Positions 33,028-41,468 of a stretch of 64,000 nt of DNA are shown here, piece by piece. The stretch lies in assembly GCF_013260645.1 (NCBI RefSeq), contig NZ_CP053921.1, positions 620,001 through 684,000 of the forward strand. The letters run 5' to 3'. Made by a program: the position numbers and the translations under genes. The stretch comes from Erythrobacter mangrovi. GTDB lineage: Bacteria > Pseudomonadota > Alphaproteobacteria > Sphingomonadales > Sphingomonadaceae. The number at the start of each line of letters is the position of its first letter. The stretch's first letter is position 1. A model generated the notes under the pieces. The model did no database searches. It was given only the letters and a program-made list of their open reading frames with translations, and had not been told where the DNA came from.

Positions 33028-33726
33028 TCAACGCGCCTCCAGCTGGCGGCTGAAGGTCGCCGAAAGCTTGTCGGCGAAACGCGTGAGGCGCGCTTCGTAG
33101 CGATCGACCCGGTGGCTGAAGCGATTGTAGGCAATCACCGCCGGGATTGCTGCGAACAGGCCGATCGCGGTGGCGAACAGCGCTTCCGAAATGCCCGGCG
33201 CGACGACCGCGAGCGAAGAGCTTCCCTGCGTCCCGATCTGGAAGAAGCTGTTCATGATGCCCCACACTGTACCGAACAGGCCGACGAAGGGCGCGACCGA
33301 GCCGACGGTGGCGAGGAAGTTGAGCCGTTCGGCGATATCGTCCGCCTCCAGCGCAATCTGGCTGTCCATCGCGACGGCAAGCCGTTGGCGCAGCGCGTCG
33401 GGATCGCGCACGGTGGTCTTGGTCGAGCGGCGCCATTCCTCTACCGCGGCCTGCGCCACCCGGGCGGCGGGAATGTCCTTCTTGCCGCGTTCGGACATGA
33501 AGCGGTCGAAGTTTTCCGCCTGCCAGAAGTCGGCTTCATACTGGATGGTTCGGCTGCGCAGCGTGCCCATGCGCAGGCTGAAACTGACGATGATCATCCA
33601 CACCCACAGGCTGGCGAGAAGCAATCCGGCCATGACCGTCTGCACCACGATGTCGGCATCGAGGAACAGGTGGATGGGATCGAGCCTGGTGGGGGCAACG
33701 CTGGCGAGAAGGGTTAGTATCGTCAT
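33028..33726 (-). CDS. tolQ: Tol-Pal proton-channel subunit TolQ (ExbB family)
   Basis: This 232-residue inner-membrane protein has three membrane helices, at about residues 20-45, 135-160 and 170-195. The family stretches are FLATVGSVAPFVGLFGTVWGIM and EALFATAIGLFAAIPAVIAYN. It forms the proton channel with TolR. The start is set by a TGATG overlap with the ybgC stop; a longer frame upstream would lie inside ybgC and is not family-like. Being beside tolR, tolA, tolB and pal makes TolQ rather than ExbB the right call. Confidence 0.94.
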   Translation of the reverse strand: MTILTLLASVAPTRLDPIHLFLDADIVVQTVMAGLLLASLWVWMIIVSFSLRMGTLRSRTIQYEADFWQAENFDRFMSERGKKDIPAARVAQAAVEEWRRSTKTTVRDPDALRQRLAVAMDSQIALEADDIAERLNFLATVGSVAPFVGLFGTVWGIMNSFFQIGTQGSSSLAVVAPGISEALFATAIGLFAAIPAVIAYNRFSHRVDRYEARLTRFADKLSATFSRQLEAR

Positions 33727-34187
33727 CAGTCCTCGTGAATGCCAAAGCGCGCAAAGGCTGCGCGCCATTCTTCCGGCTGGCGGATCGGCCGGCCTTCGGG
33801 GGAAACGAAGCCGACGCGCAAATGTGCCTCGGCCAACAATTCGTCGCCTGCCCCGCCGATCCTGAATGCCTTCTGATGCATCCGGCACGAGGCGGCACGC
33901 AGATCCACGCAACGCGTATCAATCAACACGTCATCGTCGAGCTTCGCGGGGCGCAGGTACTTGAGCGAGAGTTCGGACACTGCATAGGCGCCGCCGCCGC
34001 TCTCGATCGCCGCTCGCTGGTCGATGCCGAGCCGGCGCAACAGATCGCTGCGCGCACGTTCGAACCAGCGCAAGTAGTTGGCATGGTAGGTGATGCCCGA
34101 AAGATCGGTGTCCTCGTAATAGACGCGAACCGCATAGAGATGGCGGCTTCCGTCAACGACGCCGTCGGGAGGGTGGGGTAAGGTCAT
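33726..34187 (-). CDS. ybgC: YbgC-type acyl-CoA thioesterase
   Basis: This 153-residue hot-dog fold enzyme has the 4HBT active-site motif YYEDTDLSGITYHANYLRW, with the conserved Asp near residue 27. YbgC hydrolyses acyl-CoA or acyl-ACP thioesters at the inner membrane and is the first gene of the tol-pal operon in most proteobacteria, as here. Its stop overlaps the tolQ start by one base. The region 34188-34260 upstream is short and probably holds the operon promoter. Confidence 0.93.
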   Translation of the reverse strand: MTLPHPPDGVVDGSRHLYAVRVYYEDTDLSGITYHANYLRWFERARSDLLRRLGIDQRAAIESGGGAYAVSELSLKYLRPAKLDDDVLIDTRCVDLRAASCRMHQKAFRIGGAGDELLAEAHLRVGFVSPEGRPIRQPEEWRAAFARFGIHED

Positions 34188-34260
34188 GTGTAGCGTGAGG
34201 CTCTAGCCGAGCGCCGAGTCCCCCGGCAATGGCAAACGACGAAGCGAGCAAAATGGGCGA

Positions 34261-34641
34261 TCAACGCCGCCAGATCATTGGGCCAAGCGGCTGCCCCCCA
34301 AAGATATGGACATGGAGGTGCGGTACTTCCTGGCCGCCATGCGGGCCGATATTGGCCATCATGCGGTAACCGGGCTCAACCAGCCCCTTGTCACGCGCCA
34401 CTTTGCCCACCGCGCGAACAAAACCGGCAATTTCCTCGGCACTCGCCCGCTCGCTGAAATCGTCCCAGCTGACATACCGTGCCTTGGGAACCACCAGCGT
34501 ATGGACCTGCGCCTGCGGATTGATGTCCTCGAAGGCATAGGCCCACTCATCCTCGTACACCTTGGTCGAGGGGATTTCCCCGCGCAGGATCTTCGCGAAG
34601 ATGTTGTTGTCATCGTAGGGCAGGGTCGGGTCGATCGGCAT
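34261..34641 (-). CDS. HIT-family nucleotide hydrolase (HinT-like)
   Basis: This 126-residue protein has the histidine triad near the C-terminus (VPHLHVHIFGG) and the N-terminal DNNIFAKILRGEIPSTKVYED typical of HinT/PKCI proteins. These cleave purine nucleoside phosphoramidates and acyl-adenylates. It starts one base inside the hisE stop (TGATG), so it is translated from the histidine operon. An association of HIT genes with hisE is often seen in alphaproteobacteria. A link to purine by-products of histidine synthesis is possible. Confidence 0.93.
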   Translation of the reverse strand: MPIDPTLPYDDNNIFAKILRGEIPSTKVYEDEWAYAFEDINPQAQVHTLVVPKARYVSWDDFSERASAEEIAGFVRAVGKVARDKGLVEPGYRMMANIGPHGGQEVPHLHVHIFGGQPLGPMIWRR

Positions 34642-34955
34642 CAGGCGTTCCTCGAATTCTTCTCGTCAATGCCCGAAGTGCCTTCGCGCCGATCGAGTTC
34701 GGCCAGCACTTCGGCCAGCGATACGTCCTTGGCCCCCAGCAGGACGAGCAGGTGAAACAGGACGTCGGCAGCTTCGCCCACCAACTCGTCGCGACTGCCG
34801 GCCAGCGCGGCCGTAACCGCCTCGACAGCCTCTTCGCCCAGCTTGCGCGCCATCACGGGGAGGCCGCGATGGTTGAGCTGAGCGACATAGCTGGATGCAG
34901 GGTTTGCGCCCTTCCGGGCGGCGATAATAGCCTCGAGGCGCGTTAGTGTATCCAT
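34641..34955 (-). CDS. hisE: phosphoribosyl-ATP diphosphatase
   Basis: This 104-residue MazG-like all-helical enzyme catalyses the second step of histidine synthesis, converting PR-ATP to PR-AMP and pyrophosphate. Family features are KLGEEAVEAVTAAL and ELVGEAADVLFHLLVLL, with acidic residues that bind Mg2+. The ATG giving MDTLTRLEAII has GAAGGG upstream. It lies between hisF and hinT, overlapping hinT by one base. hisI is not fused and not in the window. Confidence 0.95.
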   Translation of the reverse strand: MDTLTRLEAIIAARKGANPASSYVAQLNHRGLPVMARKLGEEAVEAVTAALAGSRDELVGEAADVLFHLLVLLGAKDVSLAEVLAELDRREGTSGIDEKNSRNA

Positions 34956-34986
34956 CGGGCCCTTCTGTTCAGTCCGCGGGGACGGG

Positions 34987-35757
34987 TCAACCACGAGCCG
35001 GCAACCCCGCTGCTCGAAGCGCTGCATGCGCTTCAGCAATGGTGTGCTCGCCAAAATGGAAGATCGATGCCGCCAGGACCGCGCTGGCATTGCCGCGCGT
35101 CACGCCCTCGACCAGATGCTGGAGCGTACCGACACCCCCGCTTGCCACCACAGGCACCGAAACCGCATCGGCAATAGCCCTGGTCAGGTCGACGTCATAC
35201 CCGTCCTTGGTCCCATCGGCGTCCATCGAGGTTACCAGCAGTTCGCCCGCGCCCAGTTCGGCCAGGCGAACGGCATGTTCCACCGCATCGATCCCCGTCG
35301 CCTTGCGCCCGCCGTGGGTGAACACCTCCCAACCGCGGATGTCACCGCTGATCGCCGCGCGCGCATCGACGCTGGCGACGACGCACTGGCTGCCGAACTT
35401 CTCGGCGATTTCCGAAACCAACTCGGGCCGCGCAACCGCCGCGCTGTTGACCGCAACCTTGTCAGCCCCGGCGAGCAGCAAAGCGCGCGCGTCCTCGACG
35501 CTGCGAACTCCGCCACCAACGGTCAGCGGCATGAAGCACACTTCCGCCGTGCGCCGGACGATATCGAGCAGCGTCCCGCGCCCCTCGTGACTGGCCGAGA
35601 TATCGAGAAAGCAGAGTTCGTCAGCCCCGGCCGCATCATAGGCCTGCGCCTGCTCGACCGGGTCGCCCGCGTCCTTGAGATCGACGAAATTGACACCCTT
35701 CACCACGCGCCCCTCGGCGACGTCGAGACAGGGAATGACACGGATGCGGACGGTCAC
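34987..35757 (-). CDS. hisF: imidazole glycerol phosphate synthase, cyclase subunit
   Basis: This 256-residue TIM barrel has the catalytic aspartates in [16 protein letters not shown] (near residue 11) and in [13 protein letters not shown] (near 130). With HisH it forms IGP synthase, producing imidazole glycerol phosphate and AICAR. The start is GTG at 35757, giving [13 protein letters not shown]. It overlaps the stop of the upstream membrane-protein gene by four bases (GTGA), so translation is coupled to that gene rather than directly to hisA. Confidence 0.96.
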   Translation of the reverse strand: MTVRIRVIPCLDVAEGRVVKGVNFVDLKDAGDPVEQAQAYDAAGADELCFLDISASHEGRGTLLDIVRRTAEVCFMPLTVGGGVRSVEDARALLLAGADKVAVNSAAVARPELVSEIAEKFGSQCVVASVDARAAISGDIRGWEVFTHGGRKATGIDAVEHAVRLAELGAGELLVTSMDADGTKDGYDVDLTRAIADAVSVPVVASGGVGTLQHLVEGVTRGNASAVLAASIFHFGEHTIAEAHAALRAAGLPARG

Positions 35758-36050
35758 GATTTGGGTACCCGTTGTGCTGTGATCCTCACACAGTCGTCTC
35801 CAACGCATGGGGATGACGGAAATATGGCGTTCCAGCCATTGATGCTCAACCCAACAACGAGAGGCGAGATGACCGCGGCGAGTACTGCAAACCCCAACGC
35901 ACCCGGCAGCCGAAAACGCCACACAGCAAGGCGCGCGGCGGCAAAGCCGATGAAAGAAATTAGCGCCGCTACCACTGCTAGTTCGTAAGCGTGCACCCAA
36001 GAAAACAGACCCCACCAGCCCAGCGGGACCAACACAGCAAGGACCTTCAT
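35754..36050 (-). CDS. small membrane protein inside the histidine operon, function unknown
   Basis: This 98-residue protein has three hydrophobic segments (about 2-20, 22-42 and 48-66) and a short C-terminal soluble part with a cysteine pair (SPCVGDDC, about 80-86). The start overlaps the hisA stop (ATGA) and the stop overlaps the hisF start (GTGA), so it is read as part of hisA-hisF translation. I do not recognise a family. The CxxxxC pair would be periplasmic or cytoplasmic depending on topology. It may be an independent membrane protein that became lodged in the operon. Confidence 0.75.
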   Translation of the reverse strand: MKVLAVLVPLGWWGLFSWVHAYELAVVAALISFIGFAAARLAVWRFRLPGALGFAVLAAVISPLVVGLSINGWNAIFPSSPCVGDDCVRITAQRVPKS

Positions 36051-36775
36051 GCCCGTCCCGCCATTGCCAGCGCAGCCGCCAGGTCGAGCCGGCCGTCGTA
36101 AAGTGCACGCCCGGTGATGACGCCTTCGATCCCGTCCTTCGCATGGAGCGACAGCACATGGATGTCGTCCAGACCCTTGACCCCACCGCTGGCGATCACC
36201 GGGATATCGACTTGCAGCGCAAGGTCGACGGTCGCCTCGATATTGACGCCCTTGAGCAGGCCATCGCGACCGATGTCGGTGAACAGCAAGCTGGCAACGC
36301 CCGCGTCCTCGAAGCGTCGCGCCATGTCGACCACGCCGACATCGGACACTTCGGCCCAGCCCTCGGTTGCGACCATGCCATCCTTGGCGTCGACCGCGAC
36401 GACGATGCCGCCTTCGAATTCGCGCGCCATGTCCTTGACGAACTCCGGATCCTTTAGTGCGGCGGAGCCGATCACGATGCGCGCCACGCCCAGATCGAAC
36501 CAGCCTTCCACCGCGGTACGGTTGCGGATGCCACCGCCAAGCTGGACGTAGCCCGGGAATGCTTCGACGATCCGCTCGACAACCTCGCGATTGCGGCTTT
36601 CCCCGGCAAAGGCTCCGTCGAGGTCGACGACGTGCAGGTGTTCGGCGCCGGCCTCGGCAAAGCTCAGTGCCTGGGCAACGGGATCGTCGCCATAAACCGT
36701 GGCGCGATCCATATCGCCTTCGGCCAAGCGCACGACCTGGCCACCCTTGAGGTCGATTGCGGGAAAGACGATCAT
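36047..36775 (-). CDS. hisA: phosphoribosylformimino-5-aminoimidazole carboxamide ribotide isomerase
   Basis: This 242-residue TIM barrel related to HisF has catalytic Asp8 in [14 protein letters not shown] and a second Asp in [13 protein letters not shown] near 130. It isomerises ProFAR to PRFAR, the substrate of HisF-HisH. I chose ATG 36775, whose ATGA overlaps the hisH stop; a GTG nine bases upstream is possible. It lies between hisH and the small membrane-protein gene in a tightly coupled operon. Confidence 0.96.
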   Translation of the reverse strand: MIVFPAIDLKGGQVVRLAEGDMDRATVYGDDPVAQALSFAEAGAEHLHVVDLDGAFAGESRNREVVERIVEAFPGYVQLGGGIRNRTAVEGWFDLGVARIVIGSAALKDPEFVKDMAREFEGGIVVAVDAKDGMVATEGWAEVSDVGVVDMARRFEDAGVASLLFTDIGRDGLLKGVNIEATVDLALQVDIPVIASGGVKGLDDIHVLSLHAKDGIEGVITGRALYDGRLDLAAALAMAGRA

Positions 36776-37398
36776 GGGGCCCACTCCAGGAAACGCGACA
36801 GCAGGCCAAGCCCGTAGGCCTGGCTCTTCTCGGGATGGAACTGCACTCCGACGATATTGTCGCGCCCGACCGCCGCGACAAGCCCACCACCGTGATCGGT
36901 CATGGCCAGCACATTGTCGTGGTGACGTGCCTTGAAATGGAAGGAATGGAGGAAATAGGCCTCGCCCGCAGCGATCACTTCATGGTCGCGCGCATGCGGA
37001 AGCGCCGCGACATCGTTCCAGCCCATATGCGGGACCTTCACCGAGGTGTCGGTCGGCGTAATCAGCCTTACGGTCCCGTCGATCCAGTCGAGGCCGGGCG
37101 TCTCCCCGTGCTCGAGACCGCGCGTGGCGAGCAATTGCATGCCAACGCAAATGCCGAGGAATGGCGCGCCGCCGACGAAGACCCGTTCATGCATGGCCTC
37201 GACAACCCCGATGGTCGCCCGCAATCCTTCAGCGCACGCCTTGAAGCTGCCCACGCCCGGCAGGACGATGCGGTCCGCCGCGCGTATGACATCGGGATCG
37301 GCGGTGACCTTCACTTCGGCCCCGACCTTGCGCAGCGCGTTCTCGACCGAATGCAGATTGCCCGCGCCGTAATCGACGAGGGCCACGACCTCAGCCAC
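36772..37398 (-). CDS. hisH: imidazole glycerol phosphate synthase, glutaminase subunit
   Basis: This 208-residue class I glutamine amidotransferase has the nucleophile Cys84 in GICVGMQLL and the His188/Glu190 pair in VQFHPEKS near the C-terminus. It opens with [14 protein letters not shown], typical of HisH. It supplies ammonia through the HisF barrel. The start is taken as GTG 37398, which overlaps the hisB stop by eight bases; no ATG lies in a better position. Coupled to hisA by ATGA. Confidence 0.95.
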   Translation of the reverse strand: MAEVVALVDYGAGNLHSVENALRKVGAEVKVTADPDVIRAADRIVLPGVGSFKACAEGLRATIGVVEAMHERVFVGGAPFLGICVGMQLLATRGLEHGETPGLDWIDGTVRLITPTDTSVKVPHMGWNDVAALPHARDHEVIAAGEAYFLHSFHFKARHHDNVLAMTDHGGGLVAAVGRDNIVGVQFHPEKSQAYGLGLLSRFLEWAP

Positions 37399-37984
37399 CG
37401 AGTTGCCCCTTCGTGCTGGGGATGGCCCCGCCCTTGCGTGGATCGACTTCCACCGCCGCACGCATCGCGCGGGCGAAGCCCTTATAGATCGCCTCGCAGA
37501 TATGGTGGTTGTTGGTGCCGTAGAGCAGCTCGACGTGCAGCGTCAGCCCGCAGGTCTGGGCAACCGAATGGAACCAGTGCTCGATCAGCTCAGTATCCCA
37601 TTCGCCGAGCTTTTCCTGGCTGAATCCCGTCTTCCACACCAGGTAGGGTCGCCCCGAAATGTCGAGCGCGACCCGCGCCAGCGTCTCATCCATCGGCGAA
37701 TAGGCGCTGCCGTAGCGCGCAATTCCACCCTTGTCGCCAAGGGCGGCGGAAAGCGCCTGGCCGAGCGCGAGTGCGCTATCTTCAGTGGTATGGTGCTGGT
37801 CGACGTGCAGGTCGCCATCGACCTTCATGATCACGTCGATCAGCGAATGCTTGGCAAATTGTTCGACCATGTGGTCGAGGAAGCCGATGCCGGTGGCGAC
37901 ATCATATGTGCCGGTACCGTCGAGATTGACCTCGACAAGGATCTTCGTTTCCGCGGTGTCGCGAGTGATACGGCCTGTTCGCAT
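37391..37984 (-). CDS. hisB: imidazoleglycerol-phosphate dehydratase
   Basis: This 197-residue monofunctional dehydratase has the two metal-binding motifs [10 protein letters not shown] (near 62-71) and [11 protein letters not shown] (near 158-168). It forms 24-mers with Mn2+ and converts IGP to imidazole acetol phosphate. No HisB phosphatase domain is fused, as usual outside enteric bacteria. It is the first gene of the visible histidine operon and is divergent from sspB, with 114 bases between them. I see no histidine-rich leader peptide for attenuation. Confidence 0.96.
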   Translation of the reverse strand: MRTGRITRDTAETKILVEVNLDGTGTYDVATGIGFLDHMVEQFAKHSLIDVIMKVDGDLHVDQHHTTEDSALALGQALSAALGDKGGIARYGSAYSPMDETLARVALDISGRPYLVWKTGFSQEKLGEWDTELIEHWFHSVAQTCGLTLHVELLYGTNNHHICEAIYKGFARAMRAAVEVDPRKGGAIPSTKGQLGG

Positions 37985-38098
37985 GAGGTTGGCCTATAGG
38001 CCAAGCATGTCGACGCGCAAGAAAATGAACCCCGTCCAAGGGTAAAGTCAGGCTTAAAGCGCTTGACCCGCGGGGCATCGGGTTTCACCTAGGCGCGC

Positions 38099-38602
38099 AT
38101 GAGCGACGATACGCCCGACAGCCTGATCCCCTATGACACGATTGTGCAGGAGGCACTGCGCGCAGTCGTAGGCCGGGTGCTGGGAGAAATCGAAGCGGGC
38201 GGCGGGGAATTGCCCGGCGCGCACCATTTCTACATCACCTTCAAGACGCACGCCCCCGGCGTGACGATCCCCAAGAACCTGCGCGAACGGTTCCCCGACG
38301 AAATGACCATCGTGCTCCAGAACAAGTTCTGGAACCTGACAGTGCGCGATGACGGTTTTTCGGTGGGCCTGTCGTTCAACCAGGTGCCTGCCGAACTCGA
38401 CATTCCCTATGCCGCAATCACACAGTTCGTCGATCCGGCGGTCGATTTCGGACTGCAGTTCCAGGCCACAGTGGCCGACATGGCACCCGCCCCTACCGAA
38501 CATCCCGAGAACGACGGTACCGAACAGGGCGACGACGGGGCGGCCAAGGGGGCCGACGACGGCTCGAATGTCGTGAGCATCGACTTCGGTCGCAAAAAGT
38601 AG
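38099..38602 (+). CDS. sspB: SspB-family ClpXP adaptor (alpha type)
   Basis: This 167-residue protein has an SspB-fold domain in residues 10-125, with HHFYITFKTHAPGVTIP and MTIVLQNKFWNLTV. An acidic flexible linker follows, and a short C-terminal tail NVVSIDFGRKK acts as the ClpX-binding module. SspB-alpha tethers ssrA-tagged or regulatory substrates to ClpXP. This architecture and its divergent neighbour hisB fit alphaproteobacteria. Confidence 0.92.
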   Translation: MSDDTPDSLIPYDTIVQEALRAVVGRVLGEIEAGGGELPGAHHFYITFKTHAPGVTIPKNLRERFPDEMTIVLQNKFWNLTVRDDGFSVGLSFNQVPAELDIPYAAITQFVDPAVDFGLQFQATVADMAPAPTEHPENDGTEQGDDGAAKGADDGSNVVSIDFGRKK

Positions 38603-38640
38603 GTAGTGGCGCAGCCTCGCGCCGGGAGGGGTAGCGGAGC

Positions 38641-39060
38641 ATGGCCAAGCGCATCATCAAATCGGCGGGCAAGGCGATCGGACGCAAGCATCGGCGCGCA
38701 GCAAGGCCAGAAGAAGACAAGCGCGATCCCAGCGAAGACCCGGTCTCGTCTCTGATCCTCGCAGACGCTGCAATCCGCGCGGGAACCTACATCGTGCGCC
38801 GCACGGTCGAAAAAGGCCTGCTGCGGGGGCGTTATGGCAGCGAAGCTGCGCGCGAAGTGCTCGCCAACAAGACGCTTGGCCAGACCGTCCTTTCCTTTGG
38901 CCTCGCAAAGCTCGCTACCCGCTCACTGCCCGGCGCCGTCATTGTTGGCGGTGGAGCGGTGGCGAAGACACTCTACGACCGCCGCAAGGCCAGACGCACG
39001 AAAGGCGAACAGGCTGCAGACGAACCGTTGCCGCCACAGCTTCCCGACGAGCAGTCTTGA
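38641..39060 (+). CDS. hypothetical protein with a weakly hydrophobic helix
   Basis: This 139-residue protein is unrecognised. It has a very basic N-terminus (KRIIKSAGKAIGRKHRRAARP), a helical middle, a Gly/Ala/Val-rich weakly hydrophobic segment near 93-112 (RSLPGAVIVGGGAVAKTLYD) and a Pro/Glu tail. It lies between sspB (38 bases upstream, GGGAGGGG ribosome site) and gmk (31 bases downstream) on the same strand, with compatible codon use, so it is probably a genuine gene. The charge pattern suggests contact with membrane or nucleic acid, but nothing more can be said. Confidence 0.6.
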   Translation: MAKRIIKSAGKAIGRKHRRAARPEEDKRDPSEDPVSSLILADAAIRAGTYIVRRTVEKGLLRGRYGSEAAREVLANKTLGQTVLSFGLAKLATRSLPGAVIVGGGAVAKTLYDRRKARRTKGEQAADEPLPPQLPDEQS

Positions 39061-39091
39061 TTTGCGTAGGCGCCTTGCCCCAAAGGCGCAC

Positions 39092-39754
39092 ATGGCCGAA
39101 TCCGAACAGACCCAAGACAAGAGCCCCCGCCCCAACCTCGCGCGGCGCGGACTGATGTTCATCCTCTCCTCGCCCAGCGGCGCGGGCAAGACCACGATCA
39201 GCCGGATGCTGCTCGAGGCGGATCCGGAGATCAAACTCTCCATCAGCGTCACCACCCGCCCACCGCGGCCGGGAGAGATCGATGGCGTGCACTACTATTT
39301 CGTTGACGATGCCGAATTCGACCGGATGGTCGAAGAGGACGACTTCTATGAATGGGCGCATGTCTTCGGGCACCGCTACGGCACGCCGAAGGGGCGTATC
39401 CGCGCGGCGCTGAAGGAAGGCCAGGACTTCATGTTCGACATCGACTGGCAGGGCACGCAGCAGCTCTACCAGAAGGACCAGCAGGACGTGGTTCGCGTGT
39501 TCATCCTGCCGCCGAGCATTGCCGAACTGCGCCGCCGTCTCGAAGGCCGCGCGCAGGACAGCGACGATGTCATCGATGAGCGCATGGAACGTGCCCGGGC
39601 GGAGATCAGCCACTGGGACGCCTATGACTACGTGGTGATCAATGAGGACGTGAACGCGTGCTTCGCCAAGGTTCGCGAGATCCTCGACGCCGAGCGGATG
39701 AAGCGCCAGCGCCAGACCGGGCTGATCCCCTTCGTCCGAGAATTGATGAGCTAG
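39092..39754 (+). CDS. gmk: guanylate kinase
   Basis: This 220-residue P-loop kinase converts GMP and ATP to GDP and ADP. The P-loop is SSPSGAGKTT at 26-35. SVTTRPPRPGEIDGVHYYFV gives the GMP-binding residues, and DFMFDIDWQGTQQL is the Walker B region. An N-terminal extension of about 18 residues (ESEQTQDKSPRPN) precedes the fold. The ATG at 39092 is the first that leaves a family-like N-terminus. Its stop codon overlaps that of the convergent SMP-30 gene (CTAG). Confidence 0.95.
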   Translation: MAESEQTQDKSPRPNLARRGLMFILSSPSGAGKTTISRMLLEADPEIKLSISVTTRPPRPGEIDGVHYYFVDDAEFDRMVEEDDFYEWAHVFGHRYGTPKGRIRAALKEGQDFMFDIDWQGTQQLYQKDQQDVVRVFILPPSIAELRRRLEGRAQDSDDVIDERMERARAEISHWDAYDYVVINEDVNACFAKVREILDAERMKRQRQTGLIPFVRELMS

Positions 39755-40647
39755 GGCCGACCGGCGCGAGGAGCACCGACCTCGCACGCATAGATCCGCC
39801 CCGACTTCTGGGTGCTGGCGTGTTCTCGATGCGAGCTGGGGGCAACCAGCGTGAAAAGCGTACGCCCTTCGGCTCCACCAAGCATGCAGGCGTAGCAGTT
39901 GAGGCCTTCGGTCTCGACCACCTCGAGCACTTCCCCGCCCTCTGCGAAACGCACGCAGCGCGGAGCCAGGGGGTCGGCGATCCAGATCGCGCCTTCCGCA
40001 TCGAGGCAGATACCATCGGGGATGTGCGGTGCCGTTTCCGCCCAAACGCGCCGGTTCGACAATGTACCATCCTGCGCGATATCGAAGGCAGTCAAACGGG
40101 CAGCGAGCGTTTCGCCAACGACCAGTGTCTTCCCATCTGGCGTGATGACCGTGCCATTGGGAAAACTGAATCGCTCCGCACCGGCTGCTGGGCGGACAGT
40201 TCCATCGGTTTCGACCAGCACAATCGGTGTGGTCGGGTGGTCGGCCAGCACGCTTTCAGGCCCTCGTGCGGAAAGTTCCGCATCGAGATCGAAGCCGAAA
40301 TTCCCGACATAGGCGCGGCCCTCGGCATCGACGACCATGTCGTTGCACCAGAAAGTAGCGATGCCTGACAGGTCCGCATGTCGCTCGGTCCGTCCATCGG
40401 GCCGGCGCCGCCACAGCTCCTGTGCTTGCATCTTGACGAACAGCAGCGAGCCATCGGGCATCCATCCGAGGCCCGAGGACTGCTCGTCACCGTCGAGCTG
40501 GAGTTCGACACGCAGGTCCCCACCCGCTTCACTCACCGAATAGATTCGATGAGCGTAGAAGTCAGAAAACCACAACCGGCCGTCATGCCAGCGCGGTCCC
40601 TCGGCAAAATGGATGCCGTCGGCGACCAGGCGCTGGGTTCGGGCCAT
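39751..40647 (-). CDS. SMP-30/gluconolactonase-family protein
   Basis: This 298-residue six-blade beta-propeller resembles SGL/LRE-type lactonases. FAEGPRWHDGRLWFSDF at 14-30 gives the first metal Glu. NDMVVDAEGRAYVGNFG near 100 gives the central Asn. FPNGTVITPDGKTLVVGET and HIPDGICLDAEGAIWIAD supply the Asn and Asp ligands of the Ca/Zn site. It would hydrolyse a sugar or aromatic lactone; the substrate is unknown. It precedes an SDR and the acyl-CoA dehydrogenase genes on the opposite flank of gmk and might belong to that catabolic region. Confidence 0.88.
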   Translation of the reverse strand: MARTQRLVADGIHFAEGPRWHDGRLWFSDFYAHRIYSVSEAGGDLRVELQLDGDEQSSGLGWMPDGSLLFVKMQAQELWRRRPDGRTERHADLSGIATFWCNDMVVDAEGRAYVGNFGFDLDAELSARGPESVLADHPTTPIVLVETDGTVRPAAGAERFSFPNGTVITPDGKTLVVGETLAARLTAFDIAQDGTLSNRRVWAETAPHIPDGICLDAEGAIWIADPLAPRCVRFAEGGEVLEVVETEGLNCYACMLGGAEGRTLFTLVAPSSHREHASTQKSGRIYACEVGAPRAGRP

Positions 40648-40659
40648 GCGATTACTCCA

Positions 40660-41454
40660 TCAGGGTTGGGCGAAGTGCGTCGGCAGATGCGCGTTGACGA
40701 TGCCGCCGTCGACCGTGACGGTTTCGCCGATGGTATAGTCGCCGGCGCGACTGGCGAGATAGACTGCCGTACCGCCCATGTCGTACTTGTCGCCGACGCG
40801 CTTGTTGGGAATTCCCGCCGCGCTTTCCGCCTCGTGATCGCGGGCAGCGCGGTTCATGCTGGAAGGGAAGGCCCCCGGCGCCAGGCTGGTGACGTAGATA
40901 TGGTCCTTGACCAGTCGCGCCGCCATCCGCCGCGTCAGGTGGATCAGCGCCGCCTTCGAGGCCTGGTAGCTATAGGTCTCCCACGGGTTGATCCGCTGGC
41001 CGTCGATCGAGGTGATGTTGATCACCTTGGCGGGCTTTTCCGGGCTGGCGGCTGCAGTCAGCAGACCGTGCAGCTTCTGTGTGAGAAAGAAGGGCGTCTT
41101 GACGTTGAGGTCCATGACCTTGTCCCAGCCCGCTTCATTGAACTCGAGATAGTCGAGTCCCCAGGCCGCACCGGCATTGTTGACCAGGATATCGAGCTTG
41201 CTTTCGCGCTGCGACAGCTCGTCAACCAGCGCCTCGATCCCACCGAGCGTCGAAAGATCGCCCTGAATGCCGATCACCTTGTCGCCCAGCTCGGCGCAGG
41301 TTTCCTCGATCTCGTGGATCTTGCGCGCGGTAATGTAGACGCGCTCGATCCCCGCCGCGAGGAAGCCCTCGACGATCATCTTGCCGATACCGCGGCTGCC
41401 GCCGGTGACCAGCGCCACGCGCCCCTTGAGGCTGAACAGGTCTTCTAGGTTCAT
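40660..41454 (-). CDS. SDR-family oxidoreductase
   Basis: This 264-residue classical SDR has the cofactor motif TGGSRGIG near 17-24, NNAG near 92, catalytic Ser (NITSIDG) and YQASK near 162-166. The Arg/Lys pattern after the first strand (TARK) fits NADPH. It resembles the RhlG/3-oxoacyl reductase-like group. It lies 14 bases downstream of the small acyl-CoA dehydrogenase gene, so it probably acts in the same pathway, for example on a 3-oxo or hydroxy intermediate. Confidence 0.9.
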   Translation of the reverse strand: MNLEDLFSLKGRVALVTGGSRGIGKMIVEGFLAAGIERVYITARKIHEIEETCAELGDKVIGIQGDLSTLGGIEALVDELSQRESKLDILVNNAGAAWGLDYLEFNEAGWDKVMDLNVKTPFFLTQKLHGLLTAAASPEKPAKVINITSIDGQRINPWETYSYQASKAALIHLTRRMAARLVKDHIYVTSLAPGAFPSSMNRAARDHEAESAAGIPNKRVGDKYDMGGTAVYLASRAGDYTIGETVTVDGGIVNAHLPTHFAQP

Positions 41455-41468
41455 CGACAGTCTCCCGC

